A stretch of DNA of 64,000 nt from positions 53,360-117,359 of the forward strand of contig NZ_JACJST010000018.1 of assembly GCF_014698305.1 (NCBI RefSeq), given 5' to 3'. Under the pieces are notes generated by a model, which searched no databases, was not told the DNA's origin, and saw nothing but the letters and a program-made list of their open reading frames with translations. Position 1 is the stretch's first letter, and each line of letters starts with the position of its first letter. Of this stretch, positions 17,357-26,031 are shown piece by piece. The position numbers and the translations under genes were made by a program. The stretch is from Anabaena lutea FACHB-196 (lineage in GTDB: Bacteria; Cyanobacteriota; Cyanobacteriia; Cyanobacteriales; Nostocaceae).

Positions 17357-19603
17357 CTATTTCTGGATGTCAAATAATTGCCGATATAATTCACAACTTG
17401 GGATCACTTTATCTTTTAACTGTTTGATCAGTCCCATACTGCTTAATTTATAAGTTGTGAGTGGATCTAACGATATCGGTTGTTTTGCATTGATAACTGT
17501 ATTTAACGCTTTTGCTAATTCAGGTTGTTCTTGCAATGTTACTTGATGACGCTGTAAGTGAGAGGAATAAATTCCCTTTGATGTCGCTGCTGTATCCAGG
17601 AATTGAGCAAAGGTCATTTCCCCCCGGCTGAGATGATAAATAGCCAGATGTACTAATGCTGGATGTCCTTCTAGCAAAGCCATAAGTTCTCTAGCTTCCT
17701 GGTTATCAGTCCAGTTCAGCCCATAGCATTGAGCTAACTGTTGCACCTGTTCTAAATTGAAGCTACTTAACTCTATTGGCAATCCTACATTAAATGGAGA
17801 TTGCTTTAACTGAAGAGGTACATAAATTTCAGTTGAGTGAACGATAATCAGCCGTAATTTTTGCCAAATTGGTTGTCTTTTAGCTTCTTCATACCAGGAA
17901 CGAAACAAAGGTAAAACATCTTTTGCTACATGAGGATGTTCAAAAATATAGTTGACTTCATCCAAGGCTAAAACGAGAGGAGTATCAATTTGGTTTAACA
18001 GATGATTGCGAACATATAGAGAACAACTAATTTTGCTACCGATATCTTCATCCCAATAGTCTTCTAATTTTGGTTCCAACTGAAGTTGACGGGTAACATT
18101 GGCACATAGCCAGCGCAAAAATCGATTCAAATCATTCAAAATTACATCATCAATTTGTTCTAGATTTAAACTAACAGTGCGATAGCCTTGGTTAGTAGCA
18201 TGATCCAAGGTTCTTAGTAGTAAAGATGTTTTACCCATCTCTCTAGGGGCTTTAATTCTGACTAAAGCTCCAGGTTTTCTAATTTCTTCATAAACTTGCT
18301 TCTCAATTGCGGCTCGTTTGATGTAAAAAGGAGAATCAAGGGGAACTGCACCACTTGGGTAACAGGGAGAATAGAGGGAGTTATCCATATTTTCTATAGA
18401 CAAAGGACTATAGGGGCTAATGGATACAAAGACGGTTTCTGAGGTGTCTTTGAGCCTATTCAACCCTGAATTAGAGATTTGTATTGTCAGCTTTTGATTT
18501 ACCCAATCCAAATTAAAGACTTTCGCATAGATTGGATTTTTGACTACTAAACTTCCTTGATGTTGGGCGACAAGTCCCGATAGCCGCAATTCTAGATACT
18601 CAGGGGAGTTGTGATCAGGGATTTTTCCCTTTTGTATAATCTGCTGATATAGCTGCAATAATTGTGTGCTTTTGGGAGTATTACGAAGTAAGCGATCGCG
18701 TATCGTTCTTAAATGCTCTGGTTCGTCCTGACTTTCCCAATTTTTGATAATTTTGTTCTGGACAATTTGCTCTATCCACTGCGATTCTTCACCATTTTGC
18801 CGAGGAGAAAATTCTGTATTGTTATTGCAGCGATTTACAATTAACCAACACAGTTTTTGAGTCAAAAAAGGTTGCCCATTAGTCCAATATAAAACTTCTT
18901 TTAACACTGCTTCTGGGTTACTAACTTTTCCTATTAATCCTTTTGCTAAAGGTTCGCTATCTTTGATTTTAAATCCTTGCAATTCAATAGCTCGACCGAT
19001 GTTAAAAGGAGTGGAATAGTGTTTGTCTTGAATTAAATCTGAAGGCGTAGCTACCCCCAACAAAGCAAAAGATAATCGCCTGTAGTCTGGCTTGTGCGCT
19101 CGATTTTCGTAGCAGTGGCGAATCAGGGCAAAAAATTCGTCAGTGGAAAACTTTAAACCCAGTACATTATCAATTTCATCAATAAAGATAACTATTTTTG
19201 CTTGAATCTGCGTTAATAATACAGTTTCAATAAATTGATTTAAGCACTGAATAGGAGAAAGATCATCCCGTTCTTTTAACCAACTACGCCGATTTATTTG
19301 GAGCTTAAACCCGCTGACTAATTCTTGAATAATTCCCCCATACCATTGGGGCGCAGTAATTTGTTGGCTACCAATACCGCTTAATTCAATCTCTGCACAA
19401 GCAAATCCTTGAGTTCGCAATTTATCCATTGTTCGTACTCTTAAGCTAGACTTCCCCATCTGTCTAGCGTTGAGAACATAGCAATACTCAAGAGCTAATA
19501 ACCCTTCGTAAAGTTCGGTGTCAGCCTGTCGCACTACATAGGTAGGGGCATCAGGCGGGAGACTACCACCTGGTTGATAGGTGGCGTTGAGTTTGGCAAA
19601 CAT
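17357..19603 (-). CDS. Tandem AAA-like (AAA_35) ATPase
   Basis: A 748-residue protein with two AAA-like domains. The first (about 1-370) has the standard opening YQPGGSLPPDAPTYVVRQAD, Walker A NARQMGKSSLRVRT, Walker B KIVIFIDEIDNVL and FALLGVATPSDLI. The second (about 405-748) has APREMGKTSLLLRT, LVLALDEVNYIF and SPFNVGLPIELSSF. AAA_35 proteins are abundant in cyanobacteria and are often fused to WD40 or other modules in signalling or conflict roles; no effector domain is seen here. Its second half is homologous to the protein at 33781-35184, and the two genes share the sequence around and upstream of the start codon. Confidence 0.88.
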   Translation of the reverse strand: MFAKLNATYQPGGSLPPDAPTYVVRQADTELYEGLLALEYCYVLNARQMGKSSLRVRTMDKLRTQGFACAEIELSGIGSQQITAPQWYGGIIQELVSGFKLQINRRSWLKERDDLSPIQCLNQFIETVLLTQIQAKIVIFIDEIDNVLGLKFSTDEFFALIRHCYENRAHKPDYRRLSFALLGVATPSDLIQDKHYSTPFNIGRAIELQGFKIKDSEPLAKGLIGKVSNPEAVLKEVLYWTNGQPFLTQKLCWLIVNRCNNNTEFSPRQNGEESQWIEQIVQNKIIKNWESQDEPEHLRTIRDRLLRNTPKSTQLLQLYQQIIQKGKIPDHNSPEYLELRLSGLVAQHQGSLVVKNPIYAKVFNLDWVNQKLTIQISNSGLNRLKDTSETVFVSISPYSPLSIENMDNSLYSPCYPSGAVPLDSPFYIKRAAIEKQVYEEIRKPGALVRIKAPREMGKTSLLLRTLDHATNQGYRTVSLNLEQIDDVILNDLNRFLRWLCANVTRQLQLEPKLEDYWDEDIGSKISCSLYVRNHLLNQIDTPLVLALDEVNYIFEHPHVAKDVLPLFRSWYEEAKRQPIWQKLRLIIVHSTEIYVPLQLKQSPFNVGLPIELSSFNLEQVQQLAQCYGLNWTDNQEARELMALLEGHPALVHLAIYHLSRGEMTFAQFLDTAATSKGIYSSHLQRHQVTLQEQPELAKALNTVINAKQPISLDPLTTYKLSSMGLIKQLKDKVIPSCELYRQLFDIQK

Positions 19604-19660
19604 TGGTATTTTTTAGAAACTTAAACCCTGGTTCAGTGTTAATTGTCACATGGTTTTAGG

Positions 19661-19690
19661 TTTTTGAATGACTGAATTTAACTGAATTAT
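19661..19690. repeat. 10-bp phased repeats (ACTGAATTTA)
   Basis: ACTGAATTTA at 19671 and ACTGAATTAT at 19681, with a partial unit at 19661, spaced by one helical turn between the divergent AAA-like and sigma-factor genes. The same unit recurs at 35281-35330 and 45681-45725. Confidence 0.6.
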
Positions 19691-19785
19691 GGAATTGACA
19701 AGCGAGATATTATTTGAACACCCATTATATATATCCATAATCTTCCAGCTTTTTGTCTGGTGCATAATCACTCAGGGTTTAAATA

Positions 19786-20652
19786 ATGAACAGGAAGTCA
19801 TATATACAAGCGAACCCAGAACAAGAACTTTTATTCGGCTTGTCAGAGATAGAATTCAGGAATGTCTTGCCAAAAAAAAGCCAATTCAGAGATTTATCTT
19901 CAAATAATTGTGGGGATTTTTGGCAATTATGGGAATCATATCAAGATGATTTTTACAATCTTTGTCTAAAGTGGATGGGAGGTAATTCTCATGATGCTGA
20001 AGATGTACTAAATCAGGCAATGCTCAAAGCCTGTAACGAATGGACAAAACAGATAAATAAAATTATATATCCCCAATCTTGGTTAAAACAAATTATTTAT
20101 AATTTCTGCATGGATTTGCATCGAAAACGCAAACGAGAAGCCAAAGTAATTGAAAACATTGAAGATATTGAATTTGCAGATCATCCAGGATTTGCTTCTC
20201 AGCTAGAAATTCCTGAAACCAATATTTTGAATTTGGAGATGGGAGCATATCTGTACCATCAAATTGAATCTTTACCTGAGAGATTGCGTTATCCTTTTAT
20301 TTTACATTGCTGCCAAGACAAATCCTATCAAGATGTCGCCAAGCAACTCGCCCTCTCGGAAGAGAATGTTCGCAAACGCATTCAACAAGCACGAGAGATT
20401 CTAAAAAAGCAGTTAAATAGCTATCTTGCAGGGGAAGATAACACTCCTATTGATTCCCTTTCATCATCCTTAAAAAACGTAATTCCGATAATGGAAGAGT
20501 TTCAATCTAATGAAACAATGATTTGTAATTGGGAATCATCAATACCCACAAAAACCCAGCAGGAAGAAATTAACTATCAAGTAGCTGTAATATGCCTGGA
20601 AAGCTTACCACATCATTGGTACGGTTCACCCAATTCTCTGGGCTACAGATGA
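19786..20652 (+). CDS. ECF-type RNA polymerase sigma factor
   Basis: A 288-residue sigma-70 family protein of the extracytoplasmic-function type. Region 2 spans about residues 45-115 (FYNLCLKWMGGNSHDAEDVLNQAMLKA, then SWLKQIIYNFCMDLHRKRKR) and region 4 about 160-210 (IESLPERLRYPFILHCCQDK, SYQDVAKQLALSEENVRKRIQQAREILKK). The long tail after region 4 is unlike normal ECF factors. Its last ~24 residues lie in DNA duplicated from the start of the TPR gene: the second copy at 21755 has a TAA where this gene has CAA, so the tail looks like read-through of a lost stop codon. No anti-sigma gene is obvious; the TPR protein downstream is a candidate partner by position. Confidence 0.88.
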   Translation: MNRKSYIQANPEQELLFGLSEIEFRNVLPKKSQFRDLSSNNCGDFWQLWESYQDDFYNLCLKWMGGNSHDAEDVLNQAMLKACNEWTKQINKIIYPQSWLKQIIYNFCMDLHRKRKREAKVIENIEDIEFADHPGFASQLEIPETNILNLEMGAYLYHQIESLPERLRYPFILHCCQDKSYQDVAKQLALSEENVRKRIQQAREILKKQLNSYLAGEDNTPIDSLSSSLKNVIPIMEEFQSNETMICNWESSIPTKTQQEEINYQVAVICLESLPHHWYGSPNSLGYR

Positions 20653-20672
20653 ATTTTCACCTTGTCTTAGAG
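20570..20672 (+). repeat. 102-bp direct repeat, copy 1 (sigma end / TPR start)
   Basis: Matches 21755-21857 at a constant offset of 1185 bp. In copy 2 this sequence is the leader and first codons of the intact TPR gene. Here it overlaps the end of the sigma gene and contains a truncated TPR start: ATG at 20592 encodes about 28 residues (LTTSLVRFTQFSGLQMNFHL) and stops at 20678. Confidence 0.9.
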
Positions 20673-20678
20673 GATTGA
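20592..20678 (+). pseudogene. 5' remnant of the TPR gene
   Basis: A 28-codon frame homologous to residues 1-27 of the TPR protein at 21777, ending at TGA. It overlaps the last 20 codons of the sigma gene in another frame, suggesting that sigma and TPR genes were once directly overlapping. Confidence 0.8.
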
Positions 20679-21754
20679 AAAGTCTCTGATTGTGTATCAA
20701 ATATTTTCAGATCCCCCTAAATCCCCATAAGGGGGACTTTGAAGAATTTAGCCCCCCTTTTCAAGGGGGGGGTTGCTCACAAGGGTAGGTATTTTACATT
20801 GTCGTGAGGGCAAGACTTGGGGGACAAGGAAGGACAGTGGACAAGGGAGGAAAACCGTACAAAATCATATTCTCTTGGTAACAAAAAGACCATTGTGCGG
20901 AGAAAATCTTCCTTGTCTACTTTCCCTCCTTGTCTTCCTAGTCCTGCCTTAACAGATAATATTAAAAACCTACCCTTGTCAGGGGGGGGTTGGGGGGATC
21001 ATAAGTGTCTCATATTACAACAAAAAACTTTTGAAACACCCTCTTAGAGGATGGAAAAGTCCCTCATTGTGTATCAAATATTTTCAGACCCCCCTAGCCC
21101 GGAATCAAAGTTCCCCTTAAAAAGGTTAGCCAGTGCGGTCTTGGGGGTTTAGCCTATGAGCAACTGGCGTGGATTTAGGGGGATCTACAAGTGTTAAATA
21201 CCACCCGAAACTTTATGGCTACGCCACGCAAGCTATCAAACAACCTCTAAGAGGATTGAAAAGTCTGCTGAGTAAGCTTTATGGAGGTTAAAGGTAGATT
21301 TTGGTGGAGAAAATTTGCCCGTAACTCGAAAAATTCCCAAATTGGAGTGCGGAAACGTCCAATAAATAGAAAACTACTAATCAACGTAAATTGTAACAAA
21401 AAAGGTATTTTCGTATGAGTATTGTAAAAAAAACTACTAGCGGTTCTAATCGCTTGCTCTTGTAGGGTGCGTTGACTCTCTTCGTAACGCACCTTCTCAA
21501 TTACCGGTACGATGTCTACAATGCTGCTGCAAGCAGATCGCACTTCTTAAATAATTTCAAAAAAGCGATCGCTTTTATAGAGAGATAATGGTGAAACACT
21601 TACTGTATGCGATCGTACTTAACCCCCAATCTGATTACCAACCGTTATTCCTATTTTTATAAAAAAAATTATGTTTAGTTACTTCTCTAGAATATAGCTG
21701 TCCTAAATCTAATTATTAATCACCAATCACCACGAAAAGCAAAGACGAAAAAAA
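20679..21754. other. 1.1-kb noncoding stretch rich in dispersed repeats
   Basis: No convincing gene. It holds two copies of a ~50-bp unit beginning GAGGATTGAAAAGTC and containing TGTGTATCAAATATTTTCAGA (about 20672-20720 and 21048-21095, plus a partial one near 21250), C-run/G-run palindromes of the CCCCCCTT...AAGGGGGG type, HIP1-flanked palindromes near 21530-21580, and one copy of the conserved element described at 21281. It is bounded by the 102-bp direct repeats. Confidence 0.75.
21281..21370 (+). promoter_or_regulatory. Conserved intergenic element, copy A
   Basis: First of four related ~90-bp elements (others at 23631, 28501 and 30159). Shared core: GTAA, then GAAAAATTC, then ATTG.GGTG, ending AACGTC. 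It is followed 60 bp later by an ATG opening a frame of only 16 codons (21417), probably a gene remnant. Candidate promoter or leader; role inferred from its repeated position before genes. Confidence 0.6.
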
Positions 21755-21776
21755 TTAACTATTAAATCACTGTAAT

Positions 21777-23642
21777 ATGTCTGTAAAGCTTACCACATCA
21801 TTGGTACAGTTCTGCCAATCTTCTGGAATACAGATGAATTTTCACCTTGTCTTAGAAAAAAAATCAGCTAGACAAGAACAGAAACTCATCACATTAAATA
21901 AGTATGTCCAGAAATATCCCCAAGGATGGAAAAAAAGATTAGAACTGGCTAATTTACTTTATGAAATGGGCAAATTGCAAGAAGCCGTAATTGAGTATCA
22001 GCGAGTGATTGAGCGACAACCTCAATTAATTAATGTGCATCTGCAATTAGGGAAAATCTTGCAGTTAATGGGACTGGAAAAAGAGGCTATACAAATATAT
22101 CAAAAAGCCCTATCGTGGTCGGAAAATGAAGGGACTCAGCATCATATCAAAGGATTGATTGCAGTTTGTCAAGATGATAGTAACCAGGCAATTGTCGCTT
22201 TTAATTTAGCAGCAACTTTAGAACCTGACAAAGTAGTTCATTGGCTCGCTTTGGCACAGGTGCATCAGCATAAAGAAAATTCTCTTGGTACTCTCAGCGC
22301 CTTGGAGCAAGTTTTATCCATCAACCCAGATGATGTTTTTTCCTTGATTTACAGCTATGACGCACTGATGGCGGTGGGGGATATGCAAACAGCTAGAGGG
22401 CGTTTGAACAGGGTTATAGCCTTAGCTGGGGATGATTTTCGGGTGCTGCAACGACAAATTGATCAATGTTGTCAGATGAGATTTGTATCTGGTCAGGAGG
22501 GAAAACAGACTAAAAAGATGATTACCTCTCTACTACAACAAACTCCGCATGGGGCTGAGGCTCATAAATCCCTGGCATATTATCATATTCTCCGGGGCGA
22601 TTGGGCGCAAGGTGTGGAGGTGTTAGCAGAGTTTACCGCCGAACATCCAAATCATCCTTATGGTTGGTATTACTACGGACGGTGTTTATTTGACATAGGG
22701 GAATATCAGCAGGCGGCGCAGATGATGGGGAAAGCTTATCATCTCTATCCCCATGATTGTGAAATTTATCGGGCGTTGTGTGAAATTTTACCTTTTGTAA
22801 TAGCAGATCCCCCTAAATCCACGCCAGTTCGCACAACGGGGGGAACCCCCGCAAGCGACTGGCTTCCCTTTAAAAGGGGGACTTTGAATAGTGATCCGAT
22901 TCCCCCCTTAAAAAAGGGGACTTTGAATAGTGATCCGATTTCCCCCTTAAAAAAGGGGACTTTGAATAGTGATCCGATTCCCCCCTTAAAAAGGGGGACT
23001 TTGAATAGTGATCCGATTCCCCCCTTAAAAAGGGGGGCTAGGGGGGATCAAATTGTAGATAGAATAAGTCTCTTAGCCCCTCTCCTGGAAGACGTAGTGG
23101 AAGAAATGCTAAGGCGGTTTTCTGAACGTTGGAGTGTTTGGGCGACTGCGGGACGAGTGTTAGTCGAACACTTTCAGGAGTTTGAAAGAGGGTGTCAGGT
23201 TTCAGAACAGGCAACAAAACTACAACCCCAATTAGCTGATGCTTGGTTTCGTCATGGACGGGTTTTAGCGTTGGCTGGAAAGCATCAGGAAGCGGTTCCG
23301 GCGTTGGAGAAAGGATGGCATTTTTTACCAGCATGGGGTTATCTGCAATCTGTACCTGCTGCGGTGTGGCTGGGGGAGAGTTACGGAGTGTTGGGGGATG
23401 TTGGAGTTAGTAAACGATGGTGGGAAGTGGCTGGTGAGGGATGTCAGGAGTTGAGAGCGTTTAATCCGGCTATGGCTGATTACTGGTTAGGGAGAGCTTT
23501 ATTAGGGTTGGGGGATAAGTCGGGAGCGATAAAAGTTTATGAAGGTGCTTTGAGTCAGCAGTTGTTGTATCCAGCACGTGGGGAAGTTGAGAAGATTTTG
23601 CAGAGGTTGAAAGGTAAGAGGAGGAAGGGTTCTAGGGGTTGA
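21777..23642 (+). CDS. TPR-repeat protein with in-frame low-complexity insertion
   Basis: A 621-residue tetratricopeptide-repeat protein. Typical TPR helices are visible around residues 55-110 (ELANLLYEMGKLQEAVIEYQ, LQLGKILQLMGLEKEAIQIY), 125-200 and again at 460-610 (WFRHGRVLALAGKHQEAVPALE, YWLGRALLGLGDKSGAIKVY). There is no signal peptide. Residues about 345-425 are not TPR: they encode a 13-residue repeat (TLNSDPIPPLKKG) from intergenic-type DNA expanded in frame. The gene follows the sigma factor in the same direction, separated by a 1.1-kb duplicated region. TPR proteins mediate protein-protein contacts; the partner is unknown. Confidence 0.85.
   Translation: MSVKLTTSLVQFCQSSGIQMNFHLVLEKKSARQEQKLITLNKYVQKYPQGWKKRLELANLLYEMGKLQEAVIEYQRVIERQPQLINVHLQLGKILQLMGLEKEAIQIYQKALSWSENEGTQHHIKGLIAVCQDDSNQAIVAFNLAATLEPDKVVHWLALAQVHQHKENSLGTLSALEQVLSINPDDVFSLIYSYDALMAVGDMQTARGRLNRVIALAGDDFRVLQRQIDQCCQMRFVSGQEGKQTKKMITSLLQQTPHGAEAHKSLAYYHILRGDWAQGVEVLAEFTAEHPNHPYGWYYYGRCLFDIGEYQQAAQMMGKAYHLYPHDCEIYRALCEILPFVIADPPKSTPVRTTGGTPASDWLPFKRGTLNSDPIPPLKKGTLNSDPISPLKKGTLNSDPIPPLKRGTLNSDPIPPLKRGARGDQIVDRISLLAPLLEDVVEEMLRRFSERWSVWATAGRVLVEHFQEFERGCQVSEQATKLQPQLADAWFRHGRVLALAGKHQEAVPALEKGWHFLPAWGYLQSVPAAVWLGESYGVLGDVGVSKRWWEVAGEGCQELRAFNPAMADYWLGRALLGLGDKSGAIKVYEGALSQQLLYPARGEVEKILQRLKGKRRKGSRG
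22804..23046 (+). repeat. In-frame palindromic element and 39-bp tandem repeats within the TPR gene
   Basis: Begins with a palindromic segment (ACGCCAGTTCGC ... GCGACTGGC) and continues with about four 39-bp units (CTTTGAATAGTGATCCGATT followed by a C-run, TTAAAA, G-run). The same kind of DNA lies in the noncoding gap 20715-20775. Because 39 is a multiple of three, the frame stays open and the protein gains a 13-residue repeat. Confidence 0.9.
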
Positions 23643-23715
23643 TGGGGGATTTTGGGGAGAAATTGCCTGTAAGTTGAAAAATTCACACATTGGGGTGGGA
23701 AAACGTCTCTATCTA
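23577..23715 (+). promoter_or_regulatory. Conserved element copy B with TPR 3' end
   Basis: Starts with the natural 3' end of the TPR gene (GTGGGGAAGTTGAGAAGATT) and runs through the conserved GAAAAATTC ... AACGTC core, ending about 40 bp before the DUF2589 gene. This is the only copy attached to an intact TPR gene and is probably the parent of copies C and D. Confidence 0.65.
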
Positions 23716-23747
23716 TAGTTAGGTTTAAAATTAGGTTAAGTACGACA

Positions 23748-24653
23748 ATGCCAATTGATACGAGTCCTTCAACAGTAGCAACTAGTGCCTTACAAGGTAT
23801 TCCATTTTCTTCCTTGATTGGAGGACCTTTGAACGCAGCGGTTGATGCACAAGTCAAAGCAGCAGGTGCGACAGTAGATTTTATTCAGAATGTTGGTTTA
23901 ACAGGTCCTGCCGATAACCGTCGTCCTATTCAAGTAGAGTTTGTCTACTATGTTGACGGAAAAGAAGCTAAACTGATGGTTCCTTTGCTAACCATTGTTC
24001 CCATTCCTTACTTAGCAGTAGATTCAGTTGACATCCAATTCAAAGCCAACATCAAGGCTGAGGCATCCACATACCAAGAGGATAATAGTTCCTCAGAAAC
24101 TAGTGTTGGCAATAAGTCATCGGCGACCTTTGGGGGTTGGTTTGCCAAGGGTTCAACTGAATTCAACGCCAGTTATTCCAGTAAAAAGGATTCTAAGGCC
24201 ACACAGGAATCCAAATACTCTGTTGAGTACACTATGGATCTAAAAATCCATGCGGGGCAAGATGATATGCCTGCGGGGCTGGCGAAAGTTCTCAACATCT
24301 TAGAAAGTAGCATCGCACCAACATCAACTAAGCCAAGCATACAAGTATCACCGGATGTCATAGCTATTAAGTCTGGAGACAAGAAGGAAACAGTAGAGAT
24401 TACAGCTACTTTGTTTGACGACAAAGGTTTACGTGTTGCTGGCAAGGAGCTTACTACTGCAACGACTCTCACCGATACTGGGTTAGCAGTTACTCTTGGT
24501 ACTACAAACGAAGACGGTATTGTCGAGTTCAATTTAACCTATGACCCTGACACTAACAAAAAAACAGAGCTACAAAAAATTAAACTGAAAATTGAATGTG
24601 CCGATCCTAAGGCTTCAAAAACCATTACTGTGCTTATCCCGGCCAAACCATAG
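23748..24653 (+). CDS. DUF2589 protein with C-terminal Ig-like domain
   Basis: A 301-residue protein. Residues about 15-195 match DUF2589: ALQGIPFSSLIGGPLNAAVDA, TVDFIQNVGL, and the family core VPLLTIVPIPYLAVDSVDIQF followed by predicted beta strands and DMPAGLAKVLNIL. Residues about 196-301 look like a bacterial Ig-like (Big_1/invasin type) domain (VSPDVIAIKSGDKKETVEIT, TNEDGIVEFNLTYD). No signal peptide. DUF2589 has no established function. A paralogue without the Ig-like part lies at 26032. The gene sits 32 bp after conserved element B and is followed by a strong hairpin. Confidence 0.85.
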   Translation: MPIDTSPSTVATSALQGIPFSSLIGGPLNAAVDAQVKAAGATVDFIQNVGLTGPADNRRPIQVEFVYYVDGKEAKLMVPLLTIVPIPYLAVDSVDIQFKANIKAEASTYQEDNSSSETSVGNKSSATFGGWFAKGSTEFNASYSSKKDSKATQESKYSVEYTMDLKIHAGQDDMPAGLAKVLNILESSIAPTSTKPSIQVSPDVIAIKSGDKKETVEITATLFDDKGLRVAGKELTTATTLTDTGLAVTLGTTNEDGIVEFNLTYDPDTNKKTELQKIKLKIECADPKASKTITVLIPAKP

Positions 24654-24764
24654 GAGCAACTAGGAGCTAAGTCCTCATCTACTGAATCTTCAAATTCTGG
24701 TGGCTTGCTGCTGACTTTGTTACCATTGTAAAGACTTTAGTCGATTTGGGTACAAATTGCTCCC

Positions 24765-24799
24765 TAAGTAGAAGAATGAAAGCCCCATTCTTCTACTTA
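24765..24799 (+). terminator. Strong hairpin after DUF2589 gene
   Basis: A 14-bp perfect stem (TAAGTAGAAGAATG / CATTCTTCTACTTA) with a 7-nt loop, followed by AATGCTTTT. It separates the first DUF2589 gene from the next three genes. Confidence 0.7.
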
Positions 24800-24860
24800 A
24801 TGCTTTTGCAAATATTTTTGATGACTTATACAACTGGCATCAGCAGATGAGTTTGTCAAA

Positions 24861-25012
24861 ATAATTCGTAATTGATAATTCGTAATTCGTAGTTGTTAAC
24901 CCACGACTCAAGTCGGGGGCTTGAAAAAAAAGGAATAATGTTTTTATCTCCATCAATAAATTGAGTTGCTCTGTCCATTAATTACGAATTACGAATTACG
25001 AATTAGTAATTA
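24861..25012. repeat. Inverted pair of ATTACGA arrays
   Basis: TAATTCGTAATTGATAATTC-type repeats at 24861-24893 and the complementary ATTACGA heptamers at 24979-25012 flank an ~85-bp segment with a small CGACTCAAGTCG palindrome. The arrangement could fold into a long stem or be a short nonautonomous element. Nothing else is seen in 24654-25053. Confidence 0.6.
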
Positions 25013-25053
25013 TCTGGTCAGAGGGTAAGGTCTTGTAAAATAGCGAGGATCAA

Positions 25054-25974
25054 ATGTTACTTAGCAAACTTGTAAGTTCAATTCTTAATGATTTGACAAC
25101 GGCTCAAGACTTAGCCAATGAATACTCCAGTCAACTGAGCCACAAATACAAAAAATTTGAGGATGGGAAAGAAAACACCCTGAGTAATTTTCAAGTCCCG
25201 GTGGGGATGTTACAAGCAATTGAATTTGACTTAAAATTTGCAATTCAAACTTTAGAAGATAGTTCTACCCTTGATATTGAACAAACACGGCAAAATTGCG
25301 ATGAAATTGCCCGTAAAGCAGTTAAGCAGGCAATTGAAGCGGTGATAAAATTTATGGGCGAACTGGGTATAACCAATCGCATACCAGAAACTGAAACGGG
25401 GCAAATTACTACAGTAGCACCCTTAGTCTCTCGGACGGAATCAGAATCTTCAATCTCTAACGAAGAAAAAAAGCGACGTGATGTAATCAATTTTTGGCAA
25501 TCAGTCAAAGAAAATATGCGCGATAGAAAATTTGCAAAATTTTTGCAAAAAATTATTGCTCAAGAACTTTTTGAACGAGGAAAAAATCTTTATTTGCGTA
25601 ATAGTCGTGTTACTGAAGCTAATGTGAAAGAGATTATTGCAGATAAACTTGAAGATGGCGTAATAGGACATGAAGATATTCAAGAGTTACTAGAACAAAC
25701 ACAAGAGATATTTAATAGAGATACAGAAGATATCAGGAATCGTTTAAGGCAGTTATTTAATGAAGTTGCTAATAGTGTTGTGAGTAGGCGAGATACTAAA
25801 GAATTAATTACATTAATGCCCGGAGGTTCTAATGCTAATATTATTGTCAACCCTACTGAATTAAAAGAACTACCTCCAGAAATGATTTCCTCTCTCAGAA
25901 TTAAAGCACAATTGGATAACTACCGATGGATGATATCTGAAAGCAGCCAAAGCTTGCAAAAAGTCCAAGAGTAG
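25054..25974 (+). CDS. Helical protein of the DUF2589 cluster, unknown function
   Basis: A 306-residue protein that I do not recognise. It is predicted almost wholly helical and charged, with likely coiled-coil stretches (residues 75-115 and 195-245), a central acidic linker (TESESSISNEEKKRRD) and a Lys/Phe-rich segment MRDRKFAKFLQKIIAQELFE. No signal peptide or membrane segment. GAGGAT precedes the ATG closely. It stands between the two DUF2589 genes and 57 bp before the second, so a shared transcript with 26032 and 26915 is likely. Confidence 0.75.
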   Translation: MLLSKLVSSILNDLTTAQDLANEYSSQLSHKYKKFEDGKENTLSNFQVPVGMLQAIEFDLKFAIQTLEDSSTLDIEQTRQNCDEIARKAVKQAIEAVIKFMGELGITNRIPETETGQITTVAPLVSRTESESSISNEEKKRRDVINFWQSVKENMRDRKFAKFLQKIIAQELFERGKNLYLRNSRVTEANVKEIIADKLEDGVIGHEDIQELLEQTQEIFNRDTEDIRNRLRQLFNEVANSVVSRRDTKELITLMPGGSNANIIVNPTELKELPPEMISSLRIKAQLDNYRWMISESSQSLQKVQE

Positions 25975-26031
25975 AATTAGGAGCTAGATGAAGTTAACTA
26001 GAAATTTACAATTCTTTTAGGTAAATTGATT

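Noticed and set aside
20817..21047. Open frame of 76 codons on the plus strand
   Set aside because: It runs through repeat DNA (GGGGGG tracts and short repeats), lacks a ribosome-binding site and resembles no protein.
21247..21543. 98-codon minus-strand frame
   Set aside because: It lies over conserved element A and HIP1 palindromes with no homology or start signal.
22865..23033. CRISPR-like repeat spacing in the TPR gene
   Set aside because: The 39-bp units are contiguous and lie in an open reading frame, with no variable spacers or cas genes.
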